Of a stretch of 64,000 nucleotides of DNA, positions 1 through 8,382 are shown in pieces. The DNA is from Armatimonadota bacterium (GTDB lineage Bacteria; Sysuimicrobiota; Sysuimicrobiia; Sysuimicrobiales; Sysuimicrobiaceae). The notes under the pieces were generated by a model that was given only the letters and a program-made list of their open reading frames with translations, had not been told where the DNA came from and did not search any database. The DNA lies in assembly GCA_031432545.1 (NCBI GenBank), contig JAVKGX010000006.1:28569-92568 (forward strand), written 5' to 3'. The position numbers were made by a program, and so were the translations under genes. Each line of letters opens with the position of its first letter. Position 1 is the stretch's first letter.

Positions 1-1348
1 AGACCGCAAGGAACCGGACGAGGTAGGCGTAGACGAGCGTGAACGCCGTCCCGCTGAGGAGCAACCCGGTCGAGCGGCCGAACGTTTGGCGCGCCCACGC
101 GTCCACGGTGTTGTCCAACCAGCCGAACGGGATCAAAACGCCCACCGCGATCACCGCGCCGGGTACGGCATACCCGAGCGTCGCGATGCGCGCAGCCAAC
201 CGCATCAGCCGCGTGGGGGCCAAGCGCACCCCGTAGGCGACGACGCCGGCGACGACCACGGCCAGCGCAGCCGCCAGCGCGGCGAGCGTGAAGGTGTTGG
301 TGGCGAGGCGTACGAACGTGGCCCCGAACAGGGGGTCGCCGGCGACCCACGACAGGTGCATCAGCACGCCGGCGGGCAGCAGGAATCCGACCGCGGGCGG
401 AAGCGCGCAGGCGACCAACGCCCCCGTGGCGCGCACGCCTGCCAGTCGGTAGGCCGGCAGATCGTGGGTACCGACCGAAACGTGGTGGAATCGGCGCTGT
501 CCGCGTGACAGCCGCTCCACGCCGAGGACGGCGAACACGAACACCATCAACAGCGCGGCGAGTTTGGCGGCTCCGACCGGCGAGCCCAGGCTGAACCACG
601 TGAGGTAGATGCCGGTCGCAAAGGTGTCGACCTCGAAATGCTTGACGGTCCCGAAGTCCGCCAGCACCTCCATCGCCGCCAGAGCGACCCCCGCAGCGAT
701 GCCGGGCCGCGCCAGCGGCAGCGCCACCCGGAAGAACGTGCTCCACGGGCCGTGCCCGAGCGTGCGGCTCACCTCCAGCACGGCGACCGATTGCTCCAAG
801 AACGCCGCACGCGCAAGCATGTATACGTAGGGATACAGGGCGAAGGTCATGACGGCGACCGCGCCGCCCAACGATCGGATCTGGGGGAACCAGTAGTCGC
901 CCCGGCTCCAACCGAACCACTCGCGCAGCGCGCTCTGGACCGGTCCGGCGAACTGAAGCAGATCCGCGTAGGTGTACGCCAGCAGGTAGGCGGGGACCGC
1001 CATCGGCAACAGCAGCAGCCACTCGCACACGCGTCGTCCGGGGAAACGACACATCGTGACCAGCCAGGCGGTTCCCACGCCGATGACGAGTGAGCCGGTG
1101 CACACGCCCAGCACGAGCCACACGGTGTGGACGACGTAGCGCGGCAGCACCAGCGCCGCGAACTCGACCCAGATCCGGTCCGCCGGCACCAGCAGACTGG
1201 CCATGACCGCGACGACCGGCAGCGACAGGACGACGGCCACCGCGGCGGCCGCGGCGGGCAGAATCCAGTGCAGCGACGTTCCCGCCGCGTCGAGCCGCGG
1301 GGGAGGTGGGAGACGTCGCACGGCCTCCGTCCACGCAGGGATGCCCAC
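1..1348 (-). CDS. Iron(III)-type ABC transporter permease, C-terminus cut by window edge
   Basis: Translating the minus strand gives an uninterrupted, strongly hydrophobic protein of about 449 codons that runs off base 1. It carries two sets of membrane segments and the EAA-type loop of binding-protein-dependent permeases (residues SRTLGHGPWSTFFRVALP, then LARPG). This resembles the FbpB/ThiP family, in which two permease halves are fused. I chose GTG at 1348 because a GGAG lies 5 bases upstream; GTG at 1321 is an alternative. It lies 47 bases behind the binding-protein gene and should be co-transcribed with it from the DtxR-type promoter. The ATPase, if present, is outside the window. Substrate iron is inferred from context; manganese or thiamine are alternatives. 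Confidence 0.85.
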   Translation of the reverse strand, partial: MGIPAWTEAVRRLPPPPRLDAAGTSLHWILPAAAAAVAVVLSLPVVAVMASLLVPADRIWVEFAALVLPRYVVHTVWLVLGVCTGSLVIGVGTAWLVTMCRFPGRRVCEWLLLLPMAVPAYLLAYTYADLLQFAGPVQSALREWFGWSRGDYWFPQIRSLGGAVAVMTFALYPYVYMLARAAFLEQSVAVLEVSRTLGHGPWSTFFRVALPLARPGIAAGVALAAMEVLADFGTVKHFEVDTFATGIYLTWFSLGSPVGAAKLAALLMVFVFAVLGVERLSRGQRRFHHVSVGTHDLPAYRLAGVRATGALVACALPPAVGFLLPAGVLMHLSWVAGDPLFGATFVRLATNTFTLAALAAALAVVVAGVVAYGVRLAPTRLMRLAARIATLGYAVPGAVIAVGVLIPFGWLDNTVDAWARQTFGRSTGLLLSGTAFTLVYAYLVRFLAV

Positions 1349-1349
1349 A

Positions 1350-1388
1350 ACCGCTCCCGTGCCCCCCTCCCCGAGGAGAGGGTCTCAC
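1350..1388. repeat. GC-rich palindromic intergenic repeat, copy 1
   Basis: This gap between the binding protein and the permease holds a CCTCCCCGAGGAGAGGG core flanked by GTGCC and TCTCACGA. It resembles three other intergenic stretches here (49464-49506, 52609-52649, 63839-63897) that share CCCTC/GAGGG arms and a TCAC/GTGA edge. The arms can fold into a hairpin. The copy sits directly before the permease start and may contribute its ribosome-binding sequence. Similarity was judged by eye. Confidence 0.4.
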
Positions 1389-1395
1389 GACCGCT

Positions 1396-2433
1396 TCAGC
1401 GCCAGCCGGCCGCGATCATGATCTGCAGGGCGCGCGCACTGTTGGCGGCATACGCGCGCGCATTCAGCGAGTCCTCCAAGAACGCACCCAGGCCGAGGCC
1501 AGCCACGGGGCTGGGTACCCCGTCCAGGATCGGGTACTCGTAGTTGCCGCGGGCGAAGATCGCCTGGGCCCGCTCCGATGCGAGGTACTCGAGGAAGGTC
1601 ACCGCTGCCTGGCGGTTCGGCGCGGTGGCCACTACGCCTGCACCGCTGATGTTGACGTGGACCCCGCGCTCGCCTGGTCCCTGGTTGGGGAAGAAGATGC
1701 CCACCTTCTGGGCGACGGCGCGGTCGGATGCGCTGTGGGAGTTCACCAGCCGCACGTAATAGTAGTGGTTGACGATGGCGACGTCGCCTTCGCCTGCCGC
1801 GATCCCCTTGATCTGGTCGGTGTCGCCTCCCTGCGGCGGCCTCGCGAAGTTCGCCACCAGTCCGCGGACCCACTGCTCGGTGGCCTGCGCGCCGATGCGC
1901 TCGATCATCGCGCCGACCAGCGACTGATTGTAGACGTGGCTGGAGGAGCGCACCAGCAGCTTGCCTCGCCAGCGCGGATGCGCCAGGTCCTCGTAGGTGG
2001 ACAGGTCGGCAGGCCTTACACGGTCGCGAGCGTAGGCGATCACGCGCACACGCTTGGAGAACCCGAACCAGTAGCCCTCCGGGTCGCGCAGGCTGGCCGG
2101 GACCCGCTGGTTGAGCAGCGGCGAGGCGACGCGCTGGAACAGCTCGGCCTGCTGGGCCCTCCACAACCGACCCGCGTCGACCGTGATGAGCACGTCCGCG
2201 GGGCTATTGCGCCCCTCCGCTCGGATGCGCTCGATCAGCTGGTCGGCATCACCCTGGATGACGTTGACGCGGATTCCGGTGTGAGCGGTGAAGCCGTCCC
2301 ACAGGGCCTGGTCGGTGTCGTAGTGCCGCGCGGAGTAGATGTTGAGCCGACCGGTCTGGGCGACGACGGGAGAGGACATCGGAACGAAGACGAGCCACAG
2401 GACGGCGCAGACCACCAGCCAACGGGTTCGCAT
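1396..2433 (-). CDS. Fe(III) ABC transporter substrate-binding protein
   Basis: A 345-residue exported solute-binding protein of the FbpA/FutA type. The start at 2433 is preferred because it begins a clean signal peptide (MRTRWLVVCAVLWLVFV, then VAQ) behind a GGGGAGGTG site; an in-frame TTG lies at 2460. The mature protein opens with LNIYSARHYDTDQALWDGF, typical of the family, followed by a DADQLIERI segment and ADVLITVDAGRLW. It would capture metal outside the membrane and pass it to the permease encoded next. An 18-bp dyad over the -35 box and a second dyad at the start site indicate repression by the adjacent DtxR protein when metal is plentiful. Iron specificity is inferred from family and regulator. 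Confidence 0.88.
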   Translation of the reverse strand: MRTRWLVVCAVLWLVFVPMSSPVVAQTGRLNIYSARHYDTDQALWDGFTAHTGIRVNVIQGDADQLIERIRAEGRNSPADVLITVDAGRLWRAQQAELFQRVASPLLNQRVPASLRDPEGYWFGFSKRVRVIAYARDRVRPADLSTYEDLAHPRWRGKLLVRSSSHVYNQSLVGAMIERIGAQATEQWVRGLVANFARPPQGGDTDQIKGIAAGEGDVAIVNHYYYVRLVNSHSASDRAVAQKVGIFFPNQGPGERGVHVNISGAGVVATAPNRQAAVTFLEYLASERAQAIFARGNYEYPILDGVPSPVAGLGLGAFLEDSLNARAYAANSARALQIMIAAGWR

Positions 2434-2460
2434 GGGACGGGCACCTCCCCGTAGAGTCAA

Positions 2461-2483
2461 AAGTTGACTATCTAGGTCAACTT
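2461..2483. promoter_or_regulatory. Candidate DtxR-type operator 2 (downstream dyad)
   Basis: A perfect 8-base inverted repeat, AAGTTGAC and GTCAACTT, is separated by TATCTAG. A third half-site, AGTCAA, lies just before it at 2455-2460 and pairs with the overlapping TTGACT. The dyad covers the expected transcription start of the binding-protein promoter, so a bound repressor would block initiation. The regulator is inferred to be the DtxR protein encoded immediately upstream. Confidence 0.65.
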
Positions 2484-2489
2484 ATTTTT

Positions 2490-2519
2490 AGGATATGGGC
2501 GCCATCTCTGGTTAGTCAA
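2490..2519 (-). promoter_or_regulatory. Sigma70-like promoter of the iron transporter operon
   Basis: Read on the minus strand, TTGACT (complement of 2514-2519) is followed after 18 bases by TATCCT (complement of 2490-2495). The predicted start lies near 2483, inside the downstream dyad, and leaves a leader of about 50 bases before the ATG at 2433. The -35 hexamer lies inside the upstream dyad. Confidence 0.65.
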
Positions 2520-2527
2520 TCCTAACC
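2510..2527. promoter_or_regulatory. Candidate DtxR-type operator 1 (over the -35 box)
   Basis: GGTTAG and CTAACC form a perfect 6-base inverted repeat around a 6-base spacer. The half-site resembles the TTAGG/CTAA core of known DtxR/IdeR boxes. It overlaps the -35 hexamer of the transporter promoter, a position expected for repression. Confidence 0.7.
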
Positions 2528-2607
2528 TATAGGGGTAGGATCGGCCGGCAGGGTCCGGGACTCCTGACCTATGGTGTGATTCGGGAGCCGGCGGTGCGGG
2601 TACGAGC

Positions 2608-3279
2608 TCAGAGCCGACTCACGCGGACACGGGAGGCCGCCTCCGGGCCGATGGCCCTGCGGTGGCCGTTCGTCTGGAAGAAGATGGGCCCGTTGAAGGG
2701 TGCCACCTCCTCGACGAGCAGTTCGGCACCGGGCACCAGGCCGAGCGAGCCGAGGTAGCGCACGAGTTCGGCGTTCTCTTCCGGGATGCTGCGGACCCTG
2801 CCGCGCTCCCCCGCGCGCAGATCGGCGAGGCTCGCCTCGGGAAGCGAGTCGATGCGGCCGTCGCGGCACGGGATCGGCTGGCCGTGGGGGCAGTGGGTGG
2901 GCGAACCCAGGACGGCCTCCAGGCGTGCTTCCACCTCCGGGCTGATGACGTGCTCCATCTTGCACGCCTCGTCGTACACCCTGTCCAGAGCAAGCCCGAG
3001 GACGTCGGTGAGCAGGCGTTCGGCCAGGCGCAGGCGGCGCACGACGCGCACGGCGACGTCGTAGCCCTCGGGCGTCAGGGCCACGCCCTCTTCGGTGGGG
3101 CGAACGAACCTCTGCTGCTCCAGCCGCTTGAGCATCTCGGACGCCGACGGCACGGAGACGCCCATGAACTCCGCGACCTTCGAGACCGTCGGAGGCGGTG
3201 CGCTCTGCTGGATCGCAAACACCGCCTTGAGGTACATCTCGGTGCGTTCGGTCTTGGCGATGTCGTGCGTGGTCACCAT
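2608..3279 (-). CDS. DtxR/IdeR-family metal-dependent transcriptional repressor
   Basis: A 223-residue regulator. Residues 1-70 form the winged helix (recognition segment VSVPSASEMLKRLEQ). Residues 71-140 form the dimer and metal domain, and the C-terminus is an SH3/FeoA-like domain. Metal ligands are visible: M15 in TEMYL and C106, E109, H110 in CKMEH, followed by the typical HCPHG segment. Cysteine at position 106 and the C-terminal domain favour the iron-sensing branch over MntR. The ATG at 3279 starts at the conserved N-terminus; longer extensions look non-coding. It lies directly upstream of the iron transporter, whose promoter carries two matching dyads. Confidence 0.93.
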   Translation of the reverse strand: MVTTHDIAKTERTEMYLKAVFAIQQSAPPPTVSKVAEFMGVSVPSASEMLKRLEQQRFVRPTEEGVALTPEGYDVAVRVVRRLRLAERLLTDVLGLALDRVYDEACKMEHVISPEVEARLEAVLGSPTHCPHGQPIPCRDGRIDSLPEASLADLRAGERGRVRSIPEENAELVRYLGSLGLVPGAELLVEEVAPFNGPIFFQTNGHRRAIGPEAASRVRVSRL

Positions 3280-3368
3280 GCCCGACCCCCAGCCCAAACG
3301 ATAACATAGGACCACGGCGGCCCGCAGGCGGACGACGCCGGGATGCGCCGAGGGCAGAGAGAGCCGCA

Positions 3369-3755
3369 GTGGCCCACCGGAAACTTGCCTCCTTCCAGCG
3401 CCACGCAAACCTGATCCGCGCCGCGCGCAACTGGTACGAGTCGCACGGATACGCGCGCATCTTCGCGGACGTGCCGGGCATACGGCCGCCGCGTTCGATC
3501 CACATCGCCGGATCCGAACCCTCCCGGCCAGACCTCACTTGCCGCGACGCGCGCAATAAACTGGTCGTGGTCGAGGCGGAGACCTGCGACACCCTCGACC
3601 TGCCGGAAACCGCATCGCAGTGGCGTCTGTTCCGGCAGTACGCCGACGCCGCGGGCGGAGAGTTCCACCTGGTCGTCCCGGAGGAGTGCGCGCCGGCCGC
3701 ACAGCGCCGACTCCAGGTGCTGGGGATCCGGGCCGACCACGTCCTGGCGCTGTAG
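3369..3755 (+). CDS. Uncharacterised 128-residue protein, possible PD-(D/E)xK-like fold
   Basis: The product begins with GTG behind a GA-rich site and runs divergently from the DtxR gene, 89 bases apart. I do not recognise a named family. A PD at residues 54-55 followed by VVVEAET (E69, E71) and a SQWRLF helix recalls the core of PD-(D/E)xK nucleases, but the usual lysine is replaced by glutamate or threonine, so activity is uncertain. No signal peptide or membrane segment is present. Base composition matches its neighbours. Its 3' end faces livF with only 17 bases between them. Confidence 0.6.
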   Translation: MAHRKLASFQRHANLIRAARNWYESHGYARIFADVPGIRPPRSIHIAGSEPSRPDLTCRDARNKLVVVEAETCDTLDLPETASQWRLFRQYADAAGGEFHLVVPEECAPAAQRRLQVLGIRADHVLAL

Positions 3756-3772
3756 GAGGACAGCGCCCCGGG

Positions 3773-4477
3773 TCACACGCTAAGGTACCGCCGCCAGACG
3801 TCTGGGGCCGCGCGCAGCTCTTCTGAAGAGCCCTGCCAGACGACGCGGCCGCGCTCGAGCACGAAGTGGTGGTGGGCCAAGTCGAGCAGGCGGTGGACGT
3901 ACTTGTCAATGAGCAGGATCGCCTGGCCGCCTTCGTTCAGGCGGCGCAGGCAGCGCCAGATCTCCTCGCGCAGCATCGGAGCCAGCCCCTCGGTGGCCTC
4001 GTCGAGGATCAACAGATGTGGGTTCGTCATCAGGGCCCTGCCGATCGCGAGCATCTGCTGCTCGCCGCCCGACAGCTGGTCGCCGTAGCGGTTCAGCCGC
4101 TGGCCCAGACGAGGGAACAGGTCCACGACCCGGTCCAGCGTCCACGGGTGGGCGCTGCCGTTGCGGTTGGCGGCGAACGCGACGAGGTTCTCCCGCACGG
4201 TCAGGTTGGGGAAGACCTGGCGTCCCTCCGGCACGAGGGCAACCCCCAGGGCTGCGATCCGCTCCGGCGGCCAGCCCGCGATCGCGCGGCCGCGGAACTC
4301 CACCCGACCGGCGCGCGGGGGCACCAGACCGGTGATCGAGCGGACGGTGGTCGTCTTGCCCATGCCGTTGCGGCCCAGCAGCGTCACGACCTTCCCGTCC
4401 TCGACGGCGAGGTCGACGCCGAAAAGCACCTGGCTGTTCCCGTAAAACGTCTGCAGGCCTTCCACGCTTAGCAGCAT
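3773..4477 (-). CDS. livF: Branched-chain-type ABC transporter ATPase LivF
   Basis: A 234-residue cytoplasmic ATPase with Walker A GRNGMGKTTT (near residue 36), Q-loop EGRQVFPNLT, signature LSGGEQQML and Walker B LLILDEATEGLAP. The PEGR and NLTVREN pattern places it in LivF. Its ATG overlaps the livG stop (TGATG). It is the last gene of a leftward operon that starts with marR at 12.9 kb. The operon's catabolic genes suggest the importer handles an aromatic or amino-aromatic acid rather than leucine. That substrate is inference. Confidence 0.92.
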   Translation of the reverse strand: MLLSVEGLQTFYGNSQVLFGVDLAVEDGKVVTLLGRNGMGKTTTVRSITGLVPPRAGRVEFRGRAIAGWPPERIAALGVALVPEGRQVFPNLTVRENLVAFAANRNGSAHPWTLDRVVDLFPRLGQRLNRYGDQLSGGEQQMLAIGRALMTNPHLLILDEATEGLAPMLREEIWRCLRRLNEGGQAILLIDKYVHRLLDLAHHHFVLERGRVVWQGSSEELRAAPDVWRRYLSV

Positions 4478-5220
4478 CAAACCGCCTCCCCCAGGTACGC
4501 GCGGTGCACCTCGGGGTTGGCGCGGACCTCGTCGGGCCGACCGGAAGCCAGGACCCGGCCGTCCACCAGCACCGAGATCCGGTCCGCCGCGCCGAAGACG
4601 ACATCCATGTCGTGTTCGACGAGCAGGATCGTGACCTGCTTTTTCAGGTCTCGGATCAACTCCAGCATGCGCCGCGACTCCTCCAGACTCATGCCGGAGG
4701 TCGGCTCGTCCAGCAGCAGCAGCTTGGGACGGCAGGCCAGCGCCAGGGCCACCTCGACCTGGCGCTGCTCCCCGTGGGACAGCGCCTGCACCGGCACGTG
4801 CAGGCGGTCTGCGAGGCCGACCTGCCGTGCGAACGCGGCTGCCTCGTCTTCGAGGTCCCGCTCGCGGTACACGGGGTGCCAGAAGCCAAACGAGCTCCCC
4901 GTCCGCGCCTGGACCGCGAGGGCGAGGTTGTCCACGACGGTGTAGCCCCAGAACAGGTTGGTGACCTGGAACGTGCGGGCGATCCCCAGCAGCGTGCGCC
5001 GGTGCGCGGGCAGGCGGGTGACGTCGTCGCCGGCGAACGCGATCCTGCCCTCCGTCGGCGGCACGACACCCGCGACCAGGTTGATGAACGTCGTCTTGCC
5101 GGCGCCGTTGGGACCGATGAGCGCGTGGACCTCGCCGGGTGCGACGTCCAGGTCGCACCGCCACAGGGCAACCACCCCACCGAAGCGCTTGCTGAGACCG
5201 CGGACTTCCAGCAGGCTCAC
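4477..5220 (-). CDS. livG: Branched-chain-type ABC transporter ATPase LivG
   Basis: A 247-residue ATPase. It has Walker A GPNGAGKTTF, the LivG-type ARTFQVTNLFWGYTVVDN segment, signature SHGEQRQVE, Walker B LLLLDEPTSGMS and H-loop VEHDMD. GTG at 5220 overlaps the livM stop by four bases (GTGA). It pairs with LivF to energise the LivH/LivM pore. The C-terminus ends GEAV and overlaps the livF start, so the two ATPases are translationally coupled. Confidence 0.93.
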   Translation of the reverse strand: MSLLEVRGLSKRFGGVVALWRCDLDVAPGEVHALIGPNGAGKTTFINLVAGVVPPTEGRIAFAGDDVTRLPAHRRTLLGIARTFQVTNLFWGYTVVDNLALAVQARTGSSFGFWHPVYRERDLEDEAAAFARQVGLADRLHVPVQALSHGEQRQVEVALALACRPKLLLLDEPTSGMSLEESRRMLELIRDLKKQVTILLVEHDMDVVFGAADRISVLVDGRVLASGRPDEVRANPEVHRAYLGEAV

Positions 5221-6206
5221 CGGGGCCGCCCTTCCAGGATGCCCGCGATCCCACGCGGCGCGAGCAATACGACCGCGAGCAGTACTGCACCCACCCCCAG
5301 TTGCCAGTGGATCGTGACGCTGTGGAACACCTCCTCCAGCGCCACCATCGCCGCGGCTCCCAACACGCCGCCCCAGAACCTGCCCACCCCTCCGAGGATC
5401 ACCATCAGCATGAGGTGGCCGGACTGCGGCCAGCTCAGCATGTACGGAGACGCATACTGCGTGTAGTGGACCATCAGCACGCCCGCCAGCCCGGTGATCG
5501 CGCCCGAGACCGCGAAGGCGACCAGCTGGTACGGATAGGCGGAAAAGCCGATCGCCGTCGCCCGGGACTCGTTGTCCCGGATCGCCTGCAGCGCCCGCCC
5601 GAAACGGGCGTGCACGATCCTCCACAGCAACCACAGGCAGACCACCAAGACGGCCAAAACCAAGTAGTAGACCTCCACGTCGCCCAGCGGGAGCCCGAAG
5701 TCCGTCCGCGGCGCGCGCAGCCCGTCCTCGCCGCCGTACTGTTTGAAAGAGATCACGCCGTAGTAGAACATCTGCGCGAACGCGAGCGTGATCATGATGA
5801 AGTACAGACCTCGCGTGCGCAGACAGATCGCAGCGACCGCCGTCGCCACCGCTGCCGCCACGAGCACCGCGGTCGGCCATACCACCCACGCCGACGTCGT
5901 GCCTTCGCGAGCGAGGACGGCCACGGTGTACGCCCCCAGACCGAAGTAGGTCGCATGCCCGAAGCTCACCAGGCCGCCGAAGCCCAGGACGAGATTCAGG
6001 CCGCTGGCGGCCAAGGCGAACACCATCGCCTTCGTGACCAGGCCCATGTAGAACTCCAGGCCCCAGGCGACGGCCGCCGGCGGAAACAGCGCGACCAGGG
6101 CCGCGGGCAAGACGCCCAGCGCCGCCTTGGGCCACGCCGACCCCGGCGCCCGCGCGGCGACATCGGGGCTGGCCGTCACCGATCGGGTGTGCTCGTCCGC
6201 GGCCAC
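5217..6206 (-). CDS. livM: Branched-chain-type ABC transporter permease LivM
   Basis: A 329-residue inner-membrane permease with about nine or ten hydrophobic segments. It carries the LivM hallmark region GLNLVLGFGGLVSFGHATYFGLGAY, here near residue 70, and the cytoplasmic coupling loop around ALQAIRDNESRATAIGFS. GTG at 6206 has GGAG six bases upstream; GTG at 6179 is possible. Only 13 bases separate it from livH. It forms the translocation channel with LivH. Confidence 0.92.
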   Translation of the reverse strand: MAADEHTRSVTASPDVAARAPGSAWPKAALGVLPAALVALFPPAAVAWGLEFYMGLVTKAMVFALAASGLNLVLGFGGLVSFGHATYFGLGAYTVAVLAREGTTSAWVVWPTAVLVAAAVATAVAAICLRTRGLYFIMITLAFAQMFYYGVISFKQYGGEDGLRAPRTDFGLPLGDVEVYYLVLAVLVVCLWLLWRIVHARFGRALQAIRDNESRATAIGFSAYPYQLVAFAVSGAITGLAGVLMVHYTQYASPYMLSWPQSGHLMLMVILGGVGRFWGGVLGAAAMVALEEVFHSVTIHWQLGVGAVLLAVVLLAPRGIAGILEGRPR

Positions 6207-6219
6207 CGCCCACTCCGAG

Positions 6220-7149
6220 CTAGATCCGCACCGGGAACAACCCCTGCGGTCGGAAGAACAGCACGATCGCCATGAGGAGGTAGATGAGGATCGACGCCAG
6301 CGCCGGGCCGAGGTTCGACGCCACTTCGGGCGACGCCAGCCGCACCAGCAGCATCGGGAGGAACGCCCGGCCGGCCGTGTCCACCGTGCCCACGACGATC
6401 GCACCCAGCAGCGCGCCCTTGATCGATCCGATGCCCCCGATGACGACGACGACGAACGCCAGGATCAGGATGCTCTCGCCCATGCCGACCTGAACCGCGA
6501 GGATCGGTCCCAAAAGAGCGCCGGCCACCGCGCACAGGGCGGCGCCCGCGGCGAACACCACGGTGAAGACCTGCCGGATCGGCACCCCCATCGCCTGCGC
6601 CATCGCGCGGTTCGATGCGCCGGCCCGCACCCACATCCCGATGCGCGTCCGGTGGATCAGCAAGAACAACGCGACGGCCAGCCCCAGGCCCGCACCGATG
6701 ATCGTCAGGCGGTAGGCGGAGTATCCCAAGTCCGGCAACACCCGCACCGGCTGGGCCAGCTCCGAGGGGACCGACAGCAGCAGGGCGTGCGGACCCCAGA
6801 CGATCCGCACGCCCTCGTTGAAGATCAAGATCAGAGCGAACGTCGCCAGCACCTGCGTGAGGTGGTCGCGGGCGTACAGCCGTCGCAGCACCGAGACCTC
6901 CAGCAGCGTCCCGACGACCGCGGTGGCCGCGACCGCCAGCGCCGCGCCGACCCAGAAGGATCCGGTGACGCCGATGAAGGTGGCCGCCAGGTACGCCCCG
7001 ATCATGTACAGCGAGCCGTGCGCTAGGTTCACGACATCCATGATGCCCAGGACCAGCGTGAGACCGGCGGCGAGCAGGAACAGCATCAGGCCGAACTGCA
7101 GCCCGTTGAGCAGCTGCTCCACGACCAACGACAGTGGGATGTCCGACAT
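6220..7149 (-). CDS. livH: Branched-chain-type ABC transporter permease LivH
   Basis: A 309-residue membrane protein starting at ATG 7149. It begins LVVEQLLNGLQFGLMLFLLAAGLTLVLGIMDVVNLAHGS, the typical LivH N-terminus, and has about eight membrane segments. The loop ASNRAMAQAMGVPIRQVF contacts the ATPases in this family. It follows the binding-protein gene by 60 bases. It is the partner of LivM in the importer. Confidence 0.93.
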   Translation of the reverse strand: MSDIPLSLVVEQLLNGLQFGLMLFLLAAGLTLVLGIMDVVNLAHGSLYMIGAYLAATFIGVTGSFWVGAALAVAATAVVGTLLEVSVLRRLYARDHLTQVLATFALILIFNEGVRIVWGPHALLLSVPSELAQPVRVLPDLGYSAYRLTIIGAGLGLAVALFLLIHRTRIGMWVRAGASNRAMAQAMGVPIRQVFTVVFAAGAALCAVAGALLGPILAVQVGMGESILILAFVVVVIGGIGSIKGALLGAIVVGTVDTAGRAFLPMLLVRLASPEVASNLGPALASILIYLLMAIVLFFRPQGLFPVRI

Positions 7150-7209
7150 GGTCGCCTCGCGCGGGAACAGACACCGCTCCGCGGCGTCCTCCGACCGGAC
7201 GGGCGCCTC

Positions 7210-8382
7210 CTACAGGCGACAGCGGCCGACGTAGGCGTCGCCGTGGTTGCGGAAGATCGTGCCGCGCAACCGATTGACGATCTCGCCGTTGGTCTGCTCT
7301 TCGACCTGCCGCAGGTAGTAGTCCTGGATCGGATACCCGTTGCGGTTGAACCGGACGCGTCCGCGGGTGGTGTCGAAGCCCGCCAGGATCGCGCGCCGAA
7401 TGTCCGCCCTGCGGCCCAGGTCGCCCCCGACGGCCCGCAGAGCGTGGTCGAGGGCAAGCGCCGCGTCGTATCCCTGTGCCGCATAGAGCGCCGGCACCCG
7501 GTTGTAGGTGCGACGGAAGTCTTCGACGAACCGGCGGTTGATGGGGTTGAAGATCTCCAACGCCCAGTGCGAGCTGTTGAACACCCCCACCATCGGCCGC
7601 CCCACCGCGCGGATGATGTCGGCGTCGGCCGAAAATCCGGGCAGCAGCAGCGGGATCTCCCGCATCAGCCCAGCCTCCGCGTACTGCTTATTGAAGTTCA
7701 CCCCCATCGCACCCGGGTAGAAGGCGTACACGGCCCTGGGGCGGGCGGCACGGATCTGTGCGATCTCCGCCGAGTAGTCCAGCTGGCCCAGCCGCGTGTA
7801 CACCTCGCTCACCACGCGCCCCTTGTAAAAGCGCTTGAATCCGTTGAGCGCGTCGCGCCCGGCCGGGTAGTTCGGCGCGAGGATGAAGGCGGTCTCGTAC
7901 CCGCGCAGCTGCGCGTGGTGTCCCATGGCCTCGTGCAGGTTGTCGTTCTGCCAGGCGACGTTGACGAAGAATGGGTTGCACTGCTCGCCGGCGTACTCCG
8001 ACGGCCCTGCGTTGGGGCTGATGTAGAAGGTCTGGTTCGCGAACACCATCTCCCCGACCGCCAGCAGCACATTCGAGAAGATGATCCCGGTGACGAAGTC
8101 GACGCGGTCGCGCCGCAGCATGCGGTCCACCGCGGTGCGCGCGACCTCGGGGTTCTGCTCGTCGTCAGCGACCACGACCTCCACGCCCAGCCCGCCGAGC
8201 CGGTTGCCGAGGTGCCGCAGCGCGAGGTTGAAGCCGTCGCGCACGTCGATCCCCAGCGCCGCGCCGCCTCCGGACAGGGTGCTCACGAACCCGATCTTGA
8301 CGGCGCGCGGCTGCGCGCCGACGGGCAGCGCCGCCACCACCAGCAACGCAACGACGAGGTAAGCGATCCTGCAGCCGATCAT
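7210..8382 (-). CDS. livK: Periplasmic-binding-type substrate-binding protein (LivK/amide-urea-aromatic type)
   Basis: A 390-residue exported receptor. MIGCRIAYLVVALLVVAALPVGA is a signal peptide, and the mature protein opens VKIGFVSTLSGGGAALGIDVRDGFNLAL, typical of type I binding proteins. SNVLLAV and SPNAGPSEYAG line the predicted ligand cleft. The start overlaps the RidA gene by four bases. Placement inside an aryl-CoA catabolic operon suggests it binds anthranilate, benzoate or a similar acid; no binding residue proves this. It should be exported and, in a Gram-positive-like cell, might be tethered, but no lipobox cysteine is obvious. Confidence 0.88.
   Translation of the reverse strand: MIGCRIAYLVVALLVVAALPVGAQPRAVKIGFVSTLSGGGAALGIDVRDGFNLALRHLGNRLGGLGVEVVVADDEQNPEVARTAVDRMLRRDRVDFVTGIIFSNVLLAVGEMVFANQTFYISPNAGPSEYAGEQCNPFFVNVAWQNDNLHEAMGHHAQLRGYETAFILAPNYPAGRDALNGFKRFYKGRVVSEVYTRLGQLDYSAEIAQIRAARPRAVYAFYPGAMGVNFNKQYAEAGLMREIPLLLPGFSADADIIRAVGRPMVGVFNSSHWALEIFNPINRRFVEDFRRTYNRVPALYAAQGYDAALALDHALRAVGGDLGRRADIRRAILAGFDTTRGRVRFNRNGYPIQDYYLRQVEEQTNGEIVNRLRGTIFRNHGDAYVGRCRL

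Noticed and set aside
847..1350. A 167-codon minus-strand frame over the permease gene
   Set aside because: Its product is almost only R, S, C and W, typical of an out-of-frame shadow. The neighbouring minus frame gives a coherent permease.
4477..6213. A single long minus-strand frame joining livG with about 330 extra N-terminal residues
   Set aside because: The extra part is low-complexity G/R-rich shadow of livM. The real livG starts at GTG 5220, in a 4-base overlap.
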